64,000 nt of DNA from Carnegiea gigantea (taxonomy: Eukaryota > Streptophyta > Magnoliopsida > Caryophyllales > Cactaceae), in assembly GCA_029747015.1 (NCBI GenBank), contig JAKOGI010000832.1, positions 124,001-188,000 of the forward strand, given 5' to 3'. Position 1 is the stretch's first letter. Every line of letters begins with the position of its first letter. The notes under the pieces are model-generated. The model was not told the origin of the DNA, searched no databases, and saw nothing but the letters and a program-made list of their open reading frames with translations. Both the position numbers and the translations under genes were made by a program. Below, in pieces: positions 11,056-21,796 of this stretch.

Positions 11056-11904
11056 GATTTGCCCAGAACTCACTTAGGAACTGGCCATTAACATTATAAA
11101 TTATATCATTAGCCACTTTGACCATTGGTCGACTTCTTACAAACACTAAAAACTTCATTATTAGAGAGTTATCTCCTCAAATTTTTAAGTAAAACGACAC
11201 ACAATCTGACTTCATGATATGAATGAAAGAATAAATCACATCACATAGGATTAGGTTTTTTTATTTAAAAAATGTAACTATATTTTTGACATCCGTCTAA
11301 ACTAAAAGTTATTTATCCACCAAGCAAAGAAAAAATTCCTATACACTAGTGGCTTACATCTTTTAATCAAATATAACCACAAATATTTTAAGAGAAAAAA
11401 CCCTTAACTATTGAAAAAGGTTATATAAGTCCTTAGTATTTTATTTATGGTCCTATAGACCACTAAGTTGTCCAAAAATAGTAAAGTTCACTCACTCTAA
11501 TAATATAAGCCAAAAGTTAGCAAAAGTCACACAACATAAATAATTTGCATAAACGACTTTTTATCATCTTTTGACTCTTCTTTTATTTTTTCTATATAAA
11601 TATATAAAAAATTTAATAAAATCATAAAAAGAATATAACATAACAAGACAACATTTACTCAATATGACATCACTAACATGCATCATAAAAAGATAACATT
11701 CATAGTGAAAACTTGAATAACCAACTTTTATCATTGATGATTGATTTTTATAGCCAACACTCACAATGTTTTAGACGTATTCAAGCCCGCCCTGTAGAAC
11801 AAAATTAGTTGTTTTTAATTCATTATTTTGAGGAAAGCAAGTGGGCTTTATGCCTTGACGATATTGTATTTGGGGATCCAGAGCATATAAAGGTTGAAAA
11901 ATTG
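11056..11904. other. AT-rich spacer
   Basis: No gene or repeat boundary was recognised between the Harbinger end and the LINE RNase H segment. Upstream LINE sequence may be present but is unreadable. Confidence 0.45.
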
Positions 11905-12085
11905 ATTCGATGGGCTCCCCCTTGAGGATGATGGATCCTCTTGAATATGATGAGTTTGCTAGAGGCAACCTGGGCCAAGCTGGTGGTGGGGGGATCTTTC
12001 AGGACCATTGTGGGGGTATTTATACACTTATGGAGGCTTATGGTTGTTGTATATCCCCAAAAGCTAAACTGCTTACTTTCTAAAG
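11905..12085 (+). pseudogene. LINE RNase H domain, upstream half
   Basis: The plus-strand translation contains EYDEFARGNLGQAGGGGIFQ followed by DHCGG, which matches the start of the RVT_3 RNase H domain at the C-terminus of many plant L1 ORF2 proteins (D-G-A-S-x-G-N-P-G-x-A-G-x-G-G-x-x-R-D). It then runs to PKAKLL, equivalent to the 'x-x-A-E-L-x-A' segment with the catalytic Glu changed to Lys. Similarity breaks exactly at 12,085, where the Ty3 element begins. The rest of the domain resumes at 18,667. RNase H degrades the RNA strand during LINE replication. Confidence 0.65.
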
Positions 12086-13196
12086 TGATGGGGACCATCC
12101 TTTAGAGCTTTCTAAACATCATCGATTAAGCCCTCAAGAACTAGCAAGCACCAAGAAGATAAAGGAATTCATGCCTTGATCATAAATGCCCTAAACCAGT
12201 CCAACAGTGAGCTATCTAGTCCATCAGAAAAATAGCCCAGTTTTGTCTATCTTTTGGGGCCAACTGCTAAATGGATGATTGACTGCCTTGATCACTCTTC
12301 TTAAGTGAAAGGAGCTAGCTTTTAAATAAAATAAGTTGCAAGGCTTTTGTACATTTGGTTAGTCATTCAGCAAGTTATTTCTAGCAGTGCGAAACTAACG
12401 GCAATCTAGCGCAGCCCAGTTTGGGGGGGGGAAATTAAGTGGATCAAACAAAGTCCAACCTTTTTGAAACTTCAGGGCATGAAAGAAGGCATAACAATTT
12501 ATCAAGTAACATGCCAAAGCTCCCCCAAAGCACCCCCTTATGCTACCTTTATCGAGCCAAAGTATAATGAAATACCCTTTTACCCGGTTTGGAGCTAGCG
12601 TGTAGAAGGGTTTTGTTTCTTGGGTTTTCACTTGTACAACTTGCTGATTTTAAATTGTATTGATGTAATAGGGTGTCTTGTAAGCTTGACACCTCATTTA
12701 GTTGAATCATTGATCCTAATGAGTTGACCAAGCTAGATTAGAATAGCTAGTTTGTACTTCGGGGGGCTGATTTGATCGCCTCTCTTCTCCAAATGTACCC
12801 TCGGCCTATAGCTGACTTTGGGAGGTTTGAATGGCTAGTATTGCCCTATAAATCTTTCCCCAAGCTCATTTTGTAATCAGACTTGAATGAATGACTTTGA
12901 GTTTGCATAACTCTTTCTTTCCTAAATCCTAGTGCTATATCTTGAGCTTGGCAACTCAAGTGGATCTCCAAGTCTCTTTATCTCATTCAGGGGGTCATAT
13001 TTCTATAACCTAAATGATCTTAAGAGATTGCCCAAGTGTGAACAAGAGTGTCTCTTTGGATTATCTCTTGATTTCCCACCTGATTATCTTACTTTCTCCT
13101 AGTTTGCTTGAATTTTGTCTGGGCAGAACCTACTGTTCAGCTTTGGTCATTTGCTTTCCTTAGTTATTTAAGTGTTTGTGAGGCAAGAATACATCA
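12086..13196 (+). repeat. 5' LTR
   Basis: A 1,111-bp direct repeat of 17,566-18,666. It begins TGATGGGGACC and ends CAAGAATACATCA. A TATA-like TATAAAT lies at 12,847-12,853. The copies align over their length with scattered substitutions and small indels, for example a G-run of different length near 12,422. Confidence 0.92.
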
Positions 13197-13198
13197 AG

Positions 13199-13210
13199 TG
13201 GTATCAGAGC
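13199..13210 (+). other. Primer-binding site (initiator Met tRNA)
   Basis: TGGTATCAGAGC, two bases after the 5' LTR end. This is the usual complement of the plant initiator-Met-tRNA 3' end. Confidence 0.92.
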
Positions 13211-13298
13211 TTGGCTACCCTTTTGTGGTCATAGCTTCCTAGCCCAAACACAACCCTGGCCAAACACAAAACCAGTCCATAAAGAACCCTTTTCTAGC

Positions 13299-14330
13299 AT
13301 GCATTCTAGCCTCACACCAGAGCAAGTGGCGGAACAAGCCTTAAAAGAGAAGGCCGAGCTTGAGGTATGAGTCAAGTACTTGCAAACTCAACTAGGCCAA
13401 CTTATACAAGAAAGGAGGAGGAACTTAAGGAGTTCAAGAAGTTCAAGTAAGCAAGAGGATTCGGATGACTCCGAAGGTGGTGAAAGTAAACCAATTAGAG
13501 AATTAAGCAATGATGAGTATGTAAGGAGATAAGAAGGCATCGTAGGCTCAAAGAAAGAAGCTACAATGATTTCAAGGAGGATATACTAGAATTTGAAGGC
13601 TAACTAGGCTCAGACGTATCTCTACATTGGCTTCAAACAGTTGAAAGAATCTTTGAAACAGTTGAAAGGGTCTTTGAGTTCAAAGACATTTCAGATGATA
13701 AGCAGGTAAGGTTGTTGCTTTAAAGCTTAGAAAGTATGCGTCTATTTGTGGTTTAATGTGGTTTCTAGGAGAGTTCAGATGGGAAAGGGGAAAACCAAGA
13801 CTTGGGAGAAAATGAAAGCTAAACCTATGTCCGAATTCCTTCGATGCCATTATCATCAAGATAACTTCCTTAAACTCCACCACCTTAAGAAAGGGTCTAA
13901 GAGTGCAGAGGAGTACACTGGAGACTTTGAACAACTTCTTTTAAAGTGTGATTTGAAGAAGGATGAGTCACAAACCTTGATAAGGTGTTTGAGTGGGTTA
14001 GATGAGCAAATTGGTCACATTGTAGAGTTGCACTCCGTATGCTTTCCTAGATGAGCTTAGTACTTTAGCTGACAAAGTGGAGTTACAAAAGAAACTCAAG
14101 GGCAAGGCAATGTTCACCAAGCCTAACCCTAAGCCTTATACCTTTCACAAACCTCCCTACATCACCCCAAAAATGCCCTCAAACACAGACATAAAGCCCT
14201 CATAACCTACTGCCCCTCAAACCCCATCCAAACTTCCACCAAAACCCATGGACAAGAAGAGATATTTTAGATGCCAAGGCCTCGATCACATTGCATCCTG
14301 AGTGTCCTAACAAGAGAGTGGTTCTTTGGC
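13299..14330 (+). pseudogene. Ty3 gag polyprotein
   Basis: The likely ATG is at 13,299, giving MHSSLTPEQVAEQ with a stop after 23 codons. Further frames give DILEFEG and SLHWLQTVERIF (capsid start), then a 102-residue open stretch (13,746-14,054) with KTWEKMKAKPMSEFL, EEYTGDFEQLLLKCDLKKDE and GLDEQIGHIVEL. This is the Retrotrans_gag domain. Near 14,262-14,315 the zinc knuckle survives as YFRCQGLDHIAS plus a frameshifted CPNKR, with the first Cys replaced by Tyr. A local duplication gives QTVERIFETVERVFEF. Gag would form the particle and package RNA; here it is broken by several stops. Confidence 0.83.
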
Positions 14331-14489
14331 CCAATACCAAGCTTCTTTTGAGGAGTTAGAGGATAAAGAAGAGGGAGGAAAGAAGCAGCTTTTCTTGAAT
14401 GAAGCTATAGAAGAAGTTGAAAGGAGGGTTCGAATGAAGAGGAAATACTTGTGATTATGAGAGCATTAAGTGGGATTGCTCCCCAAGTA

Positions 14490-14962
14490 GATTTGGAGTA
14501 GAGGAGAACATCTTCCACACTAGGTGTACCGTGAATGGGAAGGTGTGTTCTCTCGTTATTGATGGGGAAAGTTGTGCTAATGTGGCCTCCAAGGCCATGG
14601 TGGAGAAGCTTAAGCTTGCAGTTTAACCTCATCCTAGCCCATATACTATCCAATGGCTCAATTAAGGTGAAGGTTTGCAAATCTCTTCTTGGTGTTTGCT
14701 TACTTTATCTATTGAGAAGAATTATAAGGATGAGTTGTGGTATGATATTATGCCTATGGATGCTTGTCATGTCCTTTTGGGATATCCTTGGCTCCTTGAT
14801 AGAAGAGTTATGCATGATGGCTGCTTGAATACAAACACCTTCACCAAAGATCATAAGAAAATCACCCTTACCCCTCTTAAACCTACCCCACAAAACAAAC
14901 CCCAAGACATTGTAAGAATGGATACCTTCCTCACTACCCTACTCCAATCCCAAACTCCATAA
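14490..14962 (+). pseudogene. Ty3 aspartic protease
   Basis: Conceptual translation reads TRCTVNGKVCSLVIDGESC, which is the family's TRCxVxxxVCxLIIDGGSC with the active-site D-G kept. It then gives a VASKAMVEKL segment, a stop, and NYKDELWYDIMPMDACHVLLGYPWLLDRR, the conserved ILLGRPW block that closes the fold. The protease would mature the polyprotein. A stop after 'KLAV' and a frame change near 14,675 break it. It lies between the gag zinc knuckle and the reverse transcriptase, as in all Ty3 elements. Confidence 0.78.
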
Positions 14963-15189
14963 ATTTGGAGCTTTCAAAGAGTGGATTCTACTTAGCTAAG
15001 ATTTGGCCAAAGCTAAGAAATATTCTTACCTTTTGCTTACTCCACTCCTACAAACCTTTGAGCACATATTTCCTAGTGAAATAACTCATGGCCTACCTCC
15101 CAAAAGATCCATCTAACACAGAATCGACCTCATTCCCGATTCCACACTACAAAATAAACTAGCCTATTGAATGAACCCTCAAGAAACTC

Positions 15190-16400
15190 AAGAAGTCCAA
15201 TAGCAAGTTGATAATTTTCTAGCTAAAGTCATGACCCAAGAGAGCCTTAGACCCTGTGCCATTTCGGCCTTACTTGTACCCAATAGGATGGTAGTATGAG
15301 GATGTGTCTGGATAGTAAGGTAATCAACAAGATTACTATCGAATATCACTATCCCATCCCATCGTTGGAAGATCTTCTTGATGAGTTGCATGGGCCACTA
15401 TCTTTTCTAAGATTGATCTTAGAAGTGGCTACTACTAAATTTGGATCTATGAGGGAGATGAATGGAAGATGACTTTCAAAACCAAAGGAGGCCTTCATGA
15501 GTGGCTTATAATGCCTTTTGGTTTGACTAATGCAGCAAGCGCTTTCATGAGGCTTCTGAATCATGTTCTTAAGTGCCTTATCAGCAAGTATGTGGTGGTA
15601 TTTTTTTATCATATTTTGGTGTGCAGCAAGAGTGAAGAAGAGCATGCTGAGCACTTATATCAAGTCTTGAGTATCCTAGCTCAAGAAAAGCTTTATGGGA
15701 ATATGGAGAAGTACCACTTCTTCTTCCCACAAGTCATCGTTCTAGGATACGTGGTCTCAGCTCAAGGGATTCATGTATATAAAAGCAAGATTAAGGCCAT
15801 CCGTGGGTGGCCAACTCCAATCTCAATCCAGCAAGTGCTGGAGTTTTCATGATCTAGCCTCTTTCTATAGGAGGTCTATCAAGAATTTTAGCCCCATTGT
15901 GGCACCCATAACCAAAGTACTCAAGGCTAAAAGATTCGAGTGGATCGAGCAAGCTCAAGCGACCTTTGAGGAAATCAAGCTTAAGCTTACTGGTGTGCCT
16001 ATCCTAACCCTTCCAAGCTTCTTAAAAATATTTGAAGTGGAGTATGATGCCTTTGGAGTGGGGATAAGGGCTGTTTTATCACAAGAAAAGAGGCCCGTTG
16101 CGTTCTTTAGTGAGAAACTTATGAAGCCAAGAGGAAGTACTCCATTTACGACAAAGAGTTCTATGCCATAGTGAGAGCTTTGGAGCATTGACGACACTAT
16201 TTGATGGGAGGAGAGTTCATCTTACATTTGGACTATGAGGCCCTCTAGTTCATACAATGCTAAGATAAACTCAATCCTAGGCATATGAAGTGGGTAAAGT
16301 ATCTCCAATCCTTTCATTTCATGATTCACCAAAAAGGCAGCAAGATGAACCATGCAGTAGACACCTTGAGAGAGGTATATTCTTCTCTCTACTTTGGAAA
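15190..16400 (+). pseudogene. Ty3 reverse transcriptase and RNase H
   Basis: RT motifs in order: ALLVPNRM, frame-shifted FSKIDLRSGYY (catalytic Asp kept), WKMTFKTKGGLHEWLIMPFG, and then VVVFFYHILV at 15,592-15,621, where the family has VVYFDDILV. Both Asp of the DD box are replaced by Tyr and His, so the polymerase is dead. [12 protein letters not shown] and an [20 protein letters not shown] stretch follow in a shifted frame. The RNase H domain begins [18 protein letters not shown], with its first Asp kept, and continues to about 16,400. Several frameshifts and stops occur. Confidence 0.92.
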
Positions 16401-16559
16401 CTAAAGTACTTGGCTTTGAGTGTGTGAAGGAGTTGTATGCTAAAGATGAAGATTTCAGGGGCATCCTTGACAAGTGCTCCAAACATACTCATGGCTTATT
16501 TCATATGGAGAATGGCTTTCTATTCGAGGGCAATTAACTATGCATTCTGAGAAGTGGCT

Positions 16560-17782
16560 TTAGGGAGCTCGTAATTTAAGAACTCTATGGAGGAGCATAG
16601 CCGGACATTTTAGTGTGGAAACGACTTGTTCAATGCTCAAGGACCATTATTATTGGTTGAGAATGTCCAAGGATGTAAAGCACTATGTCAAAAGGTTCTC
16701 CACTTAGCAATTTGCCAAGAGCCACCTACGGCCTGAAGACCTTCACTCTCCACTCCCAGTTCCTGAAGGCCCTTGGGAGGATGTAAACCTAGACTTCATC
16801 CCCGGTTTGCAAAGGACACAAAGGCATAAGGATTCCAGTATGGTGGTAGTGAATCGATTCTAAAAAATGGTTCACTTTATAGCATGCTACACCACTAATG
16901 ATGCATCCAACATTGTAAATTTCTAGTTTAAAGAGGTTGGTCGCCTCCGCGACATACCAAGATTCATGGTGTTGGATAGGGACACCAAGTTTTTGGGTCA
17001 CTTTTGGCTCATTTTATGGAGGAATCTAGGCACTCATCTCAAGTTTAGCACAACTTATCACCCACAAACTCATGGCAAAACCAAAGCGACCAATAGAGGT
17101 TTGGGCACTTTGCTTAGGGTTCTAGTGGCCACTAGCCTTTCTCCCTTACAAGTGGTACATGGAAGCAACCCACGAACTCCATTGGACCTTGTTCCAACCC
17201 TTAATCCCACTAAGTTAAGTTGGGAGGTCGAAAAAAGAGCTAAGGAGATTCAAGAGCATCATGCGTATTAGGGAAAGAATTGAAAAGTCCAATGATGAAG
17301 CCAAGTACCATGCCAACAAGCATAGGAAGGAGGCTAATTTTCAGCCTAGAGACTTGGTGCGGATACACCTAATGAAAGAAAGGTTCCCTAGCAAACGCAA
17401 GTCCAAACTCATGCCAAGGTCGAATGACCCCTTTGAGATCAAATTGGACCTTCCTGGTGAGTATGGGGTGTCTGCCAGCTTTAACATGGTTGATCTCAGT
17501 CTGTATTATGATGAGAATGAAGAACTTCCGAGTTTGAGGTTAAACTTCAACCAAACCAACAGTTATGATGGGGATCCTTCTTTAGAGCTTTCTCAACCTC
17601 ACCAATTAAGCCCTCAGGAACCAACAAGCACCAAGGAGATAAAGGAAGTTCATGCCTTGGTTAGAAACACCCTAAACAAGTCCAATAGTGACCTGTACAG
17701 TCCATCCAAAAAATGGTGCGGTTTTGTCCATCTGGGGCCAACTGCTGAACGGATGATTGACTGCCTTAATCACTCTTTTTAA
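16560..17782 (+). pseudogene. Ty3 integrase, reading into the 3' LTR
   Basis: A zinc-binding region (GHFSVETTCSMLKDHYYW, then HYVKR...C-like with losses) is followed by WEDVNLDFIPGL and VLDRDTKFLGHFW, keeping the two catalytic Asp. TYHPQTHGKTKATNR at 17,053-17,097 has Lys (17,083-17,085) where the catalytic Glu of QTE should be. The C-terminal part, KLDLPGEYGVSASFNMVDL, is typical of plant Ty3 integrases. The last open frame (17,261-17,782) crosses the LTR start at 17,566, so about 72 codons are encoded in U3. Integrase inserts the cDNA; this copy is inactive. Confidence 0.88.
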
Positions 17783-18666
17783 TTTTAAGGAGTTAAATTT
17801 CAAATAAAACAAGTTGTAAGGCTTTTGGGCATCATTTGGTTAGTCATTCAGCAAGTTATTTCGAGCAGTGCAAAACTGGCGGCAATCCAGCGCAGCCCAG
17901 TTTGGGGGGAAATTAAGTGGACCAAACAAAGTCCAACCTTTTTGAAACCTTAAGGTGCGAAAGACAAATTAAAAATTTATCAATTAACATGCCCAAAGCT
18001 CCTTAAGGGCACCCCCTTGTGCTGCCTTTACCTAGCCAAAAGTAGAATGAAATACCCCTTTCACTCTGTTTGGAGCCGGTAGTGGATTTCTTAGGTTTTC
18101 ACTTGTATAAATTGCTGATTTTTAATTGTATTGATGTAATAGCTATCTTATAAGCTTGACACCTGACGTAGTTGAATCGTTAATCTTAATAAGGTGGCCA
18201 AGCTCGATTAGAATAGCTAGTTTGTACTTAGCAGGGGCTGATTTGATCTCCTCTCTTCCCAAAATTTACCCTCCATCTATGGATGACTTTGGGAGACCCA
18301 AATGGCTGGTATTACTCCTATAAAGCTAGCCCCAAGCTCCTTTTGTAATCAGATTTGAATTAATGGCTTTGAGTTTGCATAACTCTTTCTCCCTCAAATC
18401 CTAGTGTTATATCTTGAGCTTGGCAACTCAAGTGGGTCTCTAGATCTCTTTATCTCATTTAGGGGGTGATATTTCTATAGCCTAAATGGTCTAAAGAGAT
18501 TTCCCAAGTGTGAACAAGAGTGGCTCTTTGGGTTATCTCTTGATTTCCCACTTGATTATCTTACTTTCTCCTGGTTTGCTTGAATTCTGTCTAGCTAGAA
18601 CCTATTGTTCAACTTTGGTCATTTGCTTCTTGGCTCTTTGAGTGTCTGTGAGGCAAGAATACATCA
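17566..18666 (+). repeat. 3' LTR
   Basis: A 1,101-bp copy of the 5' LTR, starting TGATGGGGATCC and ending CAAGAATACATCA. TATAAAG lies at 18,319-18,325. No obvious polypurine tract precedes it: 17,545-17,565 is CAACCAAACC-rich, so the tract has probably mutated. Confidence 0.92.
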
Positions 18667-18996
18667 CAAAGGGGTATGAGGATGGAGCAGGATATGGGTA
18701 TTCAAAAATTGGAGATACAGTTTGACTCCAAGCTTGTGGATGGTTGGCTAAACAAGGGACTATTGACCGCACATCATCCCTGTTATTTAATAATTGAGTG
18801 TAAATTTGGGTGGATGACTAGAATACAACATTGCTATCGTGAAGTGAATTGAGCTCCAGACTAGCTTATCAACCGAGGAGTTTTACTTTTGAGTGGGCAT
18901 TTTATCATTCATTCCCCTTCTCCTGATTTAGCTAGAAATCTCAATGAGAACCGTATGGGTGTTGCTTGGCCTAGAATGGTCAATGAACTCTTATAA
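18667..18996 (+). pseudogene. LINE RNase H domain, downstream half
   Basis: After the Ty3 element the plus strand reads MEQDMGIQKLEIQFDSKLV, matching the RVT_3 segment around the third catalytic Asp (xxEVDSxxVV). It continues to IQHCYREVN (family xHxxREAN), then LINRGVLL and GVAWPRMV, the usual C-terminus, with a stop at 18,994. Internal stops replace two residues (CYREVN-stop-APD-stop). Together with 11,905-12,085 it forms one RNase H domain, in frame once one target-duplication copy is discounted. No poly(A) tail is evident after 19,000. Confidence 0.8.
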
Positions 18997-19269
18997 CTCA
19001 AAAGCTTAGCCCCCTCAAATGCATAAAAAAGCAATATTAGCCTTGTAAGTAGCTAATTGTTAATTGAGTAGCTAATAGCAGTTTAAATAGGTCTTATTTA
19101 GCAATAATATTTTGGGTAGTATTTTACGTGTTAACTTAGTCATTCAGATTTTAATGTAGGATAGATTAGCATTCAATATCAACATCTAGTGTGTATACCA
19201 ATGTTTTTTGAGTGTTAGAAATCTTAATCGTATACATTGTTTATTGCCTCTATTTCATCATCTATTTTA

Positions 19270-20060
19270 TAGCCTTGATCATGACTCAAGGTTAGACCTT
19301 TCTCAACTAGATTATCCACGGGTCTAGAATTATACATCCGAAATCTTTCCAAGACTTTTTTTACATATGCTTCTTGGGACAGTTCTAGGTTATTTCTATT
19401 CCTAGGACAAAACTAGTTTCACCCGTGTCCTTAAGACATAGGACAACCCCTTTTTAGTAGGTCTGATCATCTCTAAGTTGTACTTACTCAGCAATATGTC
19501 ATTAACGTATAGGGCAAGAAAAATAATTCCCCCTGTTAATCTTTTGACATACACATGATGGTCTTCTGAAACCGTGGATAAGCTAAACTATGGCTTCATG
19601 GAATCTAAAGTACCAAGATCTGGAACATTACTTAAGACCATATATAAACCTTTTAAGATGACACACCTTATCCTTTTGTCCCTTTGATATAAAACCAATG
19701 TGTTGGTCCACATAAATTGCTTCCCCAAGGTTACCATTGAGGAAACCAATCTTTACAACCATTTGAAACAACCTTAGTCTCAAATGGGCAACTAGGGCTA
19801 GGAGTAGGTAAATAAAGGCGAATCTCATCACAAGAGAAAATATCTCTTTATCATCTATACCCTCAATTTTAGGTAAATCCTTTCACCAATAGATGGGCCT
19901 TGAACTTTATCGATCGAACCATTTGGCTAACATTTTATCATGAAAAACCACCTACTGGGGTGGATAAAAGGTATGAGATCTTAATTATGTGGAGAATTGC
20001 TCCCACTATTCCTTGGAGGTGTGGGATCCTAAACGCATAGAGTAACTACATATTTAGGAA
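19270..20060 (-). pseudogene. Copia reverse transcriptase
   Basis: The minus strand reads KFKAHLLVKGFT near 19,880-19,910 (family K-A-R-L-V-A-K-G-F-T-Q). Then a 67-residue open stretch (19,831-19,628) gives FQMVVKIGFLNGNLGEAIYV and CHLKRFIYGLK, where the family has HQMDVKTAFLNGxLxExIYM and LxKxLYGLKQ. The motif A Asp is Val. Motif C at 19,498-19,509 reads YVND instead of YVDD. Further on, SFVLGIEI and KKVLERFRMYNSRPV follow. Both active-site changes and the frameshifts show loss of function. It is the downstream part of a Copia polyprotein. Confidence 0.83.
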
Positions 20061-20239
20061 TAGGAGATTAAGGAAAAACCTCATTCTCAGGTTGACTCTC
20101 CTCAACATTTAGAGATTGGTGACAAATCTCATTCTCCTTAACAGAAAAGCTTTTAGCTTACCTATCAAATAAGGGAGATGTATCATCTCTGGTAATTTAG
20201 TGAGAATTTAAATCCTCCCCCTCGCTGAGAGATGGTTGA

Positions 20240-20580
20240 AGGTCTTATTATATGTCCTCTTTAAATTTCGCCAAATACTTGGGAACCTATCCTTAAGAAA
20301 ATCAACATTGCAGAAATCCATTTCTATTATGCCACCATTATGGTGTTTCCCATACATCACATATCATTTGGAATGTAGGAGATGTCTTCTTAACATCATC
20401 CTGGTAGCTCCTGGACTAAGTTTGCCATCTTTATAGGATGGATCGTGCACATAGCCAACCAAACCCATGGGCATAAGTGGTCTAAGGATGGCTTTGTGCT
20501 AAAACATAACTCATATAGTGTGGTAGATATACTCTTTCCTGGCACATGATTAAGGATAAAGGCTATTGTAATCATCGTGC
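20240..20580 (-). pseudogene. Copia integrase, C-terminal part
   Basis: Minus-strand translation gives ITIAFILNHVPGKSISTTLY (family AAYILNRVPTKxxxxTPYE), then KPSLDHLCPWV and a frame change, followed by DPSYKDGKLSPGATRMML and YVMYGKHHNGGIIEMDFCNV. This is the region between the integrase core and the reverse transcriptase in plant Copia elements. It begins right at the Athila-like insertion point, and its upstream partner ends at 29,417. Confidence 0.8.
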
Positions 20581-21779
20581 TGACCTATGCCTGCAAGCAT
20601 ACCGGTGTTGTAGTTTAGTGAAGATATCATTCGCACGAAGACAAGTTGTAATCTATTGAGTTTTGTCCTATAAAAGTGCTAAGTAAGCAATTTTAATAGA
20701 CAGTTTGAATGACACTATAATCTAATTGAAAAATTCAATCAATTGAAGACATTTAGGGATTTGTTTCACCTTGTAAAGATACAGATCAATAAAATATATC
20801 ATGCACTTGATTATAATGGGGGATTGAAAGGGGTGCAATCGCATTTAGAATTCAATATTCTTTCGAAATAAACTGAATTGCCTAAACTAACCAGTCATTC
20901 TTTCAAATGTCCTTATTTAGTCTAAGTTATAGATCTTTAATTGCTAAAGGGTCCTCCGTAATGGGCGAATCTGTTTTAAGTATTGCTAAGTCAAGTCTTA
21001 TCCTGTCAATCAAATAGCAAGGTTCACCTTTCAGTCCTTCACTTAACTATTTTGCACACAAGATAGAATTCAACCAATTCCTATCAAGAATAAGTACAAC
21101 TAAATAAAGATAAAAGATTCCGACATCAATACTTAGCTAACAATCCCTAGATTGAGAAAACTACTCACACATATTTAAATCAACAAAACTAAATAGAGTT
21201 TGAGAGAAGAAAACTTAGCACAACTGCGGATCCCTCAAGGGTTTCCCAACTTTGCAAGGGCTCCAAAACAGTAAGCACTTCTTTAACGCTCACACTCAAA
21301 ACTACTAAAAATCTGAACTAAACTCAGAAAAAATGGAAAAGGAATGGAATTCTATAGAGAAGAGTTCTCTTTCATTTATGTCTGTCTCCTCTCTGCTGCA
21401 AAAATGGCTCTATTTAAAGAGGAACACGATCAATCTCAACCACAGGATAAAGGAAAACGAATAGGTTTGTAGTTATAACTTTACCACAGACCGTGGCCTT
21501 CACCACAGACAATCCGTGGTGAGCTCTGTCTCTGTAATCTTCTATTCTTTCTTCTTCGCACGGGCATGGTGACTTGGTGGTGTCTGTGGGGAGTCAAGTT
21601 ATACTCAATTATGGTCAACTTTGGGTTAAATGGTGCAAAAACTTGCAAAACACATAAAGAAACCATACTCGAGCGTAAAACCAAAAAAGAGTACAATTAT
21701 AACATAAAACACATAATTCTCCCTAAAAATGGCATAATATGACCTCAAAATAGTGTGCACTTTAAGTAAGGACTTATCA
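20581..21779 (-). repeat. 3' LTR of the Athila-like element
   Basis: 1,199 bp, a direct repeat of 28,136-29,416. Read on the minus strand it starts TGATAAGTCCTTAC and ends GCAGGCATAGGTCA. It has a TATA-like TTTAAATAG around 21,408-21,420 and an imperfect CCACGGA/TCCGTGG palindrome near 21,484-21,524. It is shorter than the 5' copy, mainly from deletions near 21,060. Confidence 0.92.
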
Positions 21780-21796
21780 AATTCTCCCATGCTTAA
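21780..21796 (-). other. Polypurine-tract-like site
   Basis: On the minus strand AAGCATGGGAGAATT lies directly before the 3' LTR start TGATAAG. Athila elements typically carry a GGGGGAGA-type tract here. Confidence 0.6.

Larger units (their letters stand above)
12086..18666 (+). mobile_element. Complete Ty3/Gypsy LTR retrotransposon (inactive)
   Basis: A 6.6-kb element with both LTRs (12,086-13,196 and 17,566-18,666), an initiator-Met-tRNA-type primer-binding site after the 5' LTR, and gag, protease, reverse transcriptase, RNase H and integrase remnants in Ty3 order. Flanking TAAAG (12,081-12,085) and CAAAG (18,667-18,671) form a 5-bp target duplication with one change. It sits inside a LINE RNase H coding region whose frame runs on across the insertion. 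Gag and integrase resemble chromovirus-like plant Ty3 elements, but I did not see a chromodomain and do not assign a lineage. All genes carry stops and active-site losses. Confidence 0.93.
19250..20580 (-). mobile_element. Copia element, downstream half (split by the Athila-like insertion)
   Basis: Antisense Ty1/Copia pol remnants: the integrase C-terminus (20,580 to 20,240) followed by the reverse transcriptase (20,060 to 19,270). The upstream half of the same element is at 29,417-33,064. The join falls inside the integrase domain, where a CGTGC/CGTAC duplication flanks the 8.8-kb insert. The 3' LTR and RNase H are not recognisable; the element seems cut off near 19,250, next to the LINE. 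Confidence 0.82.
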
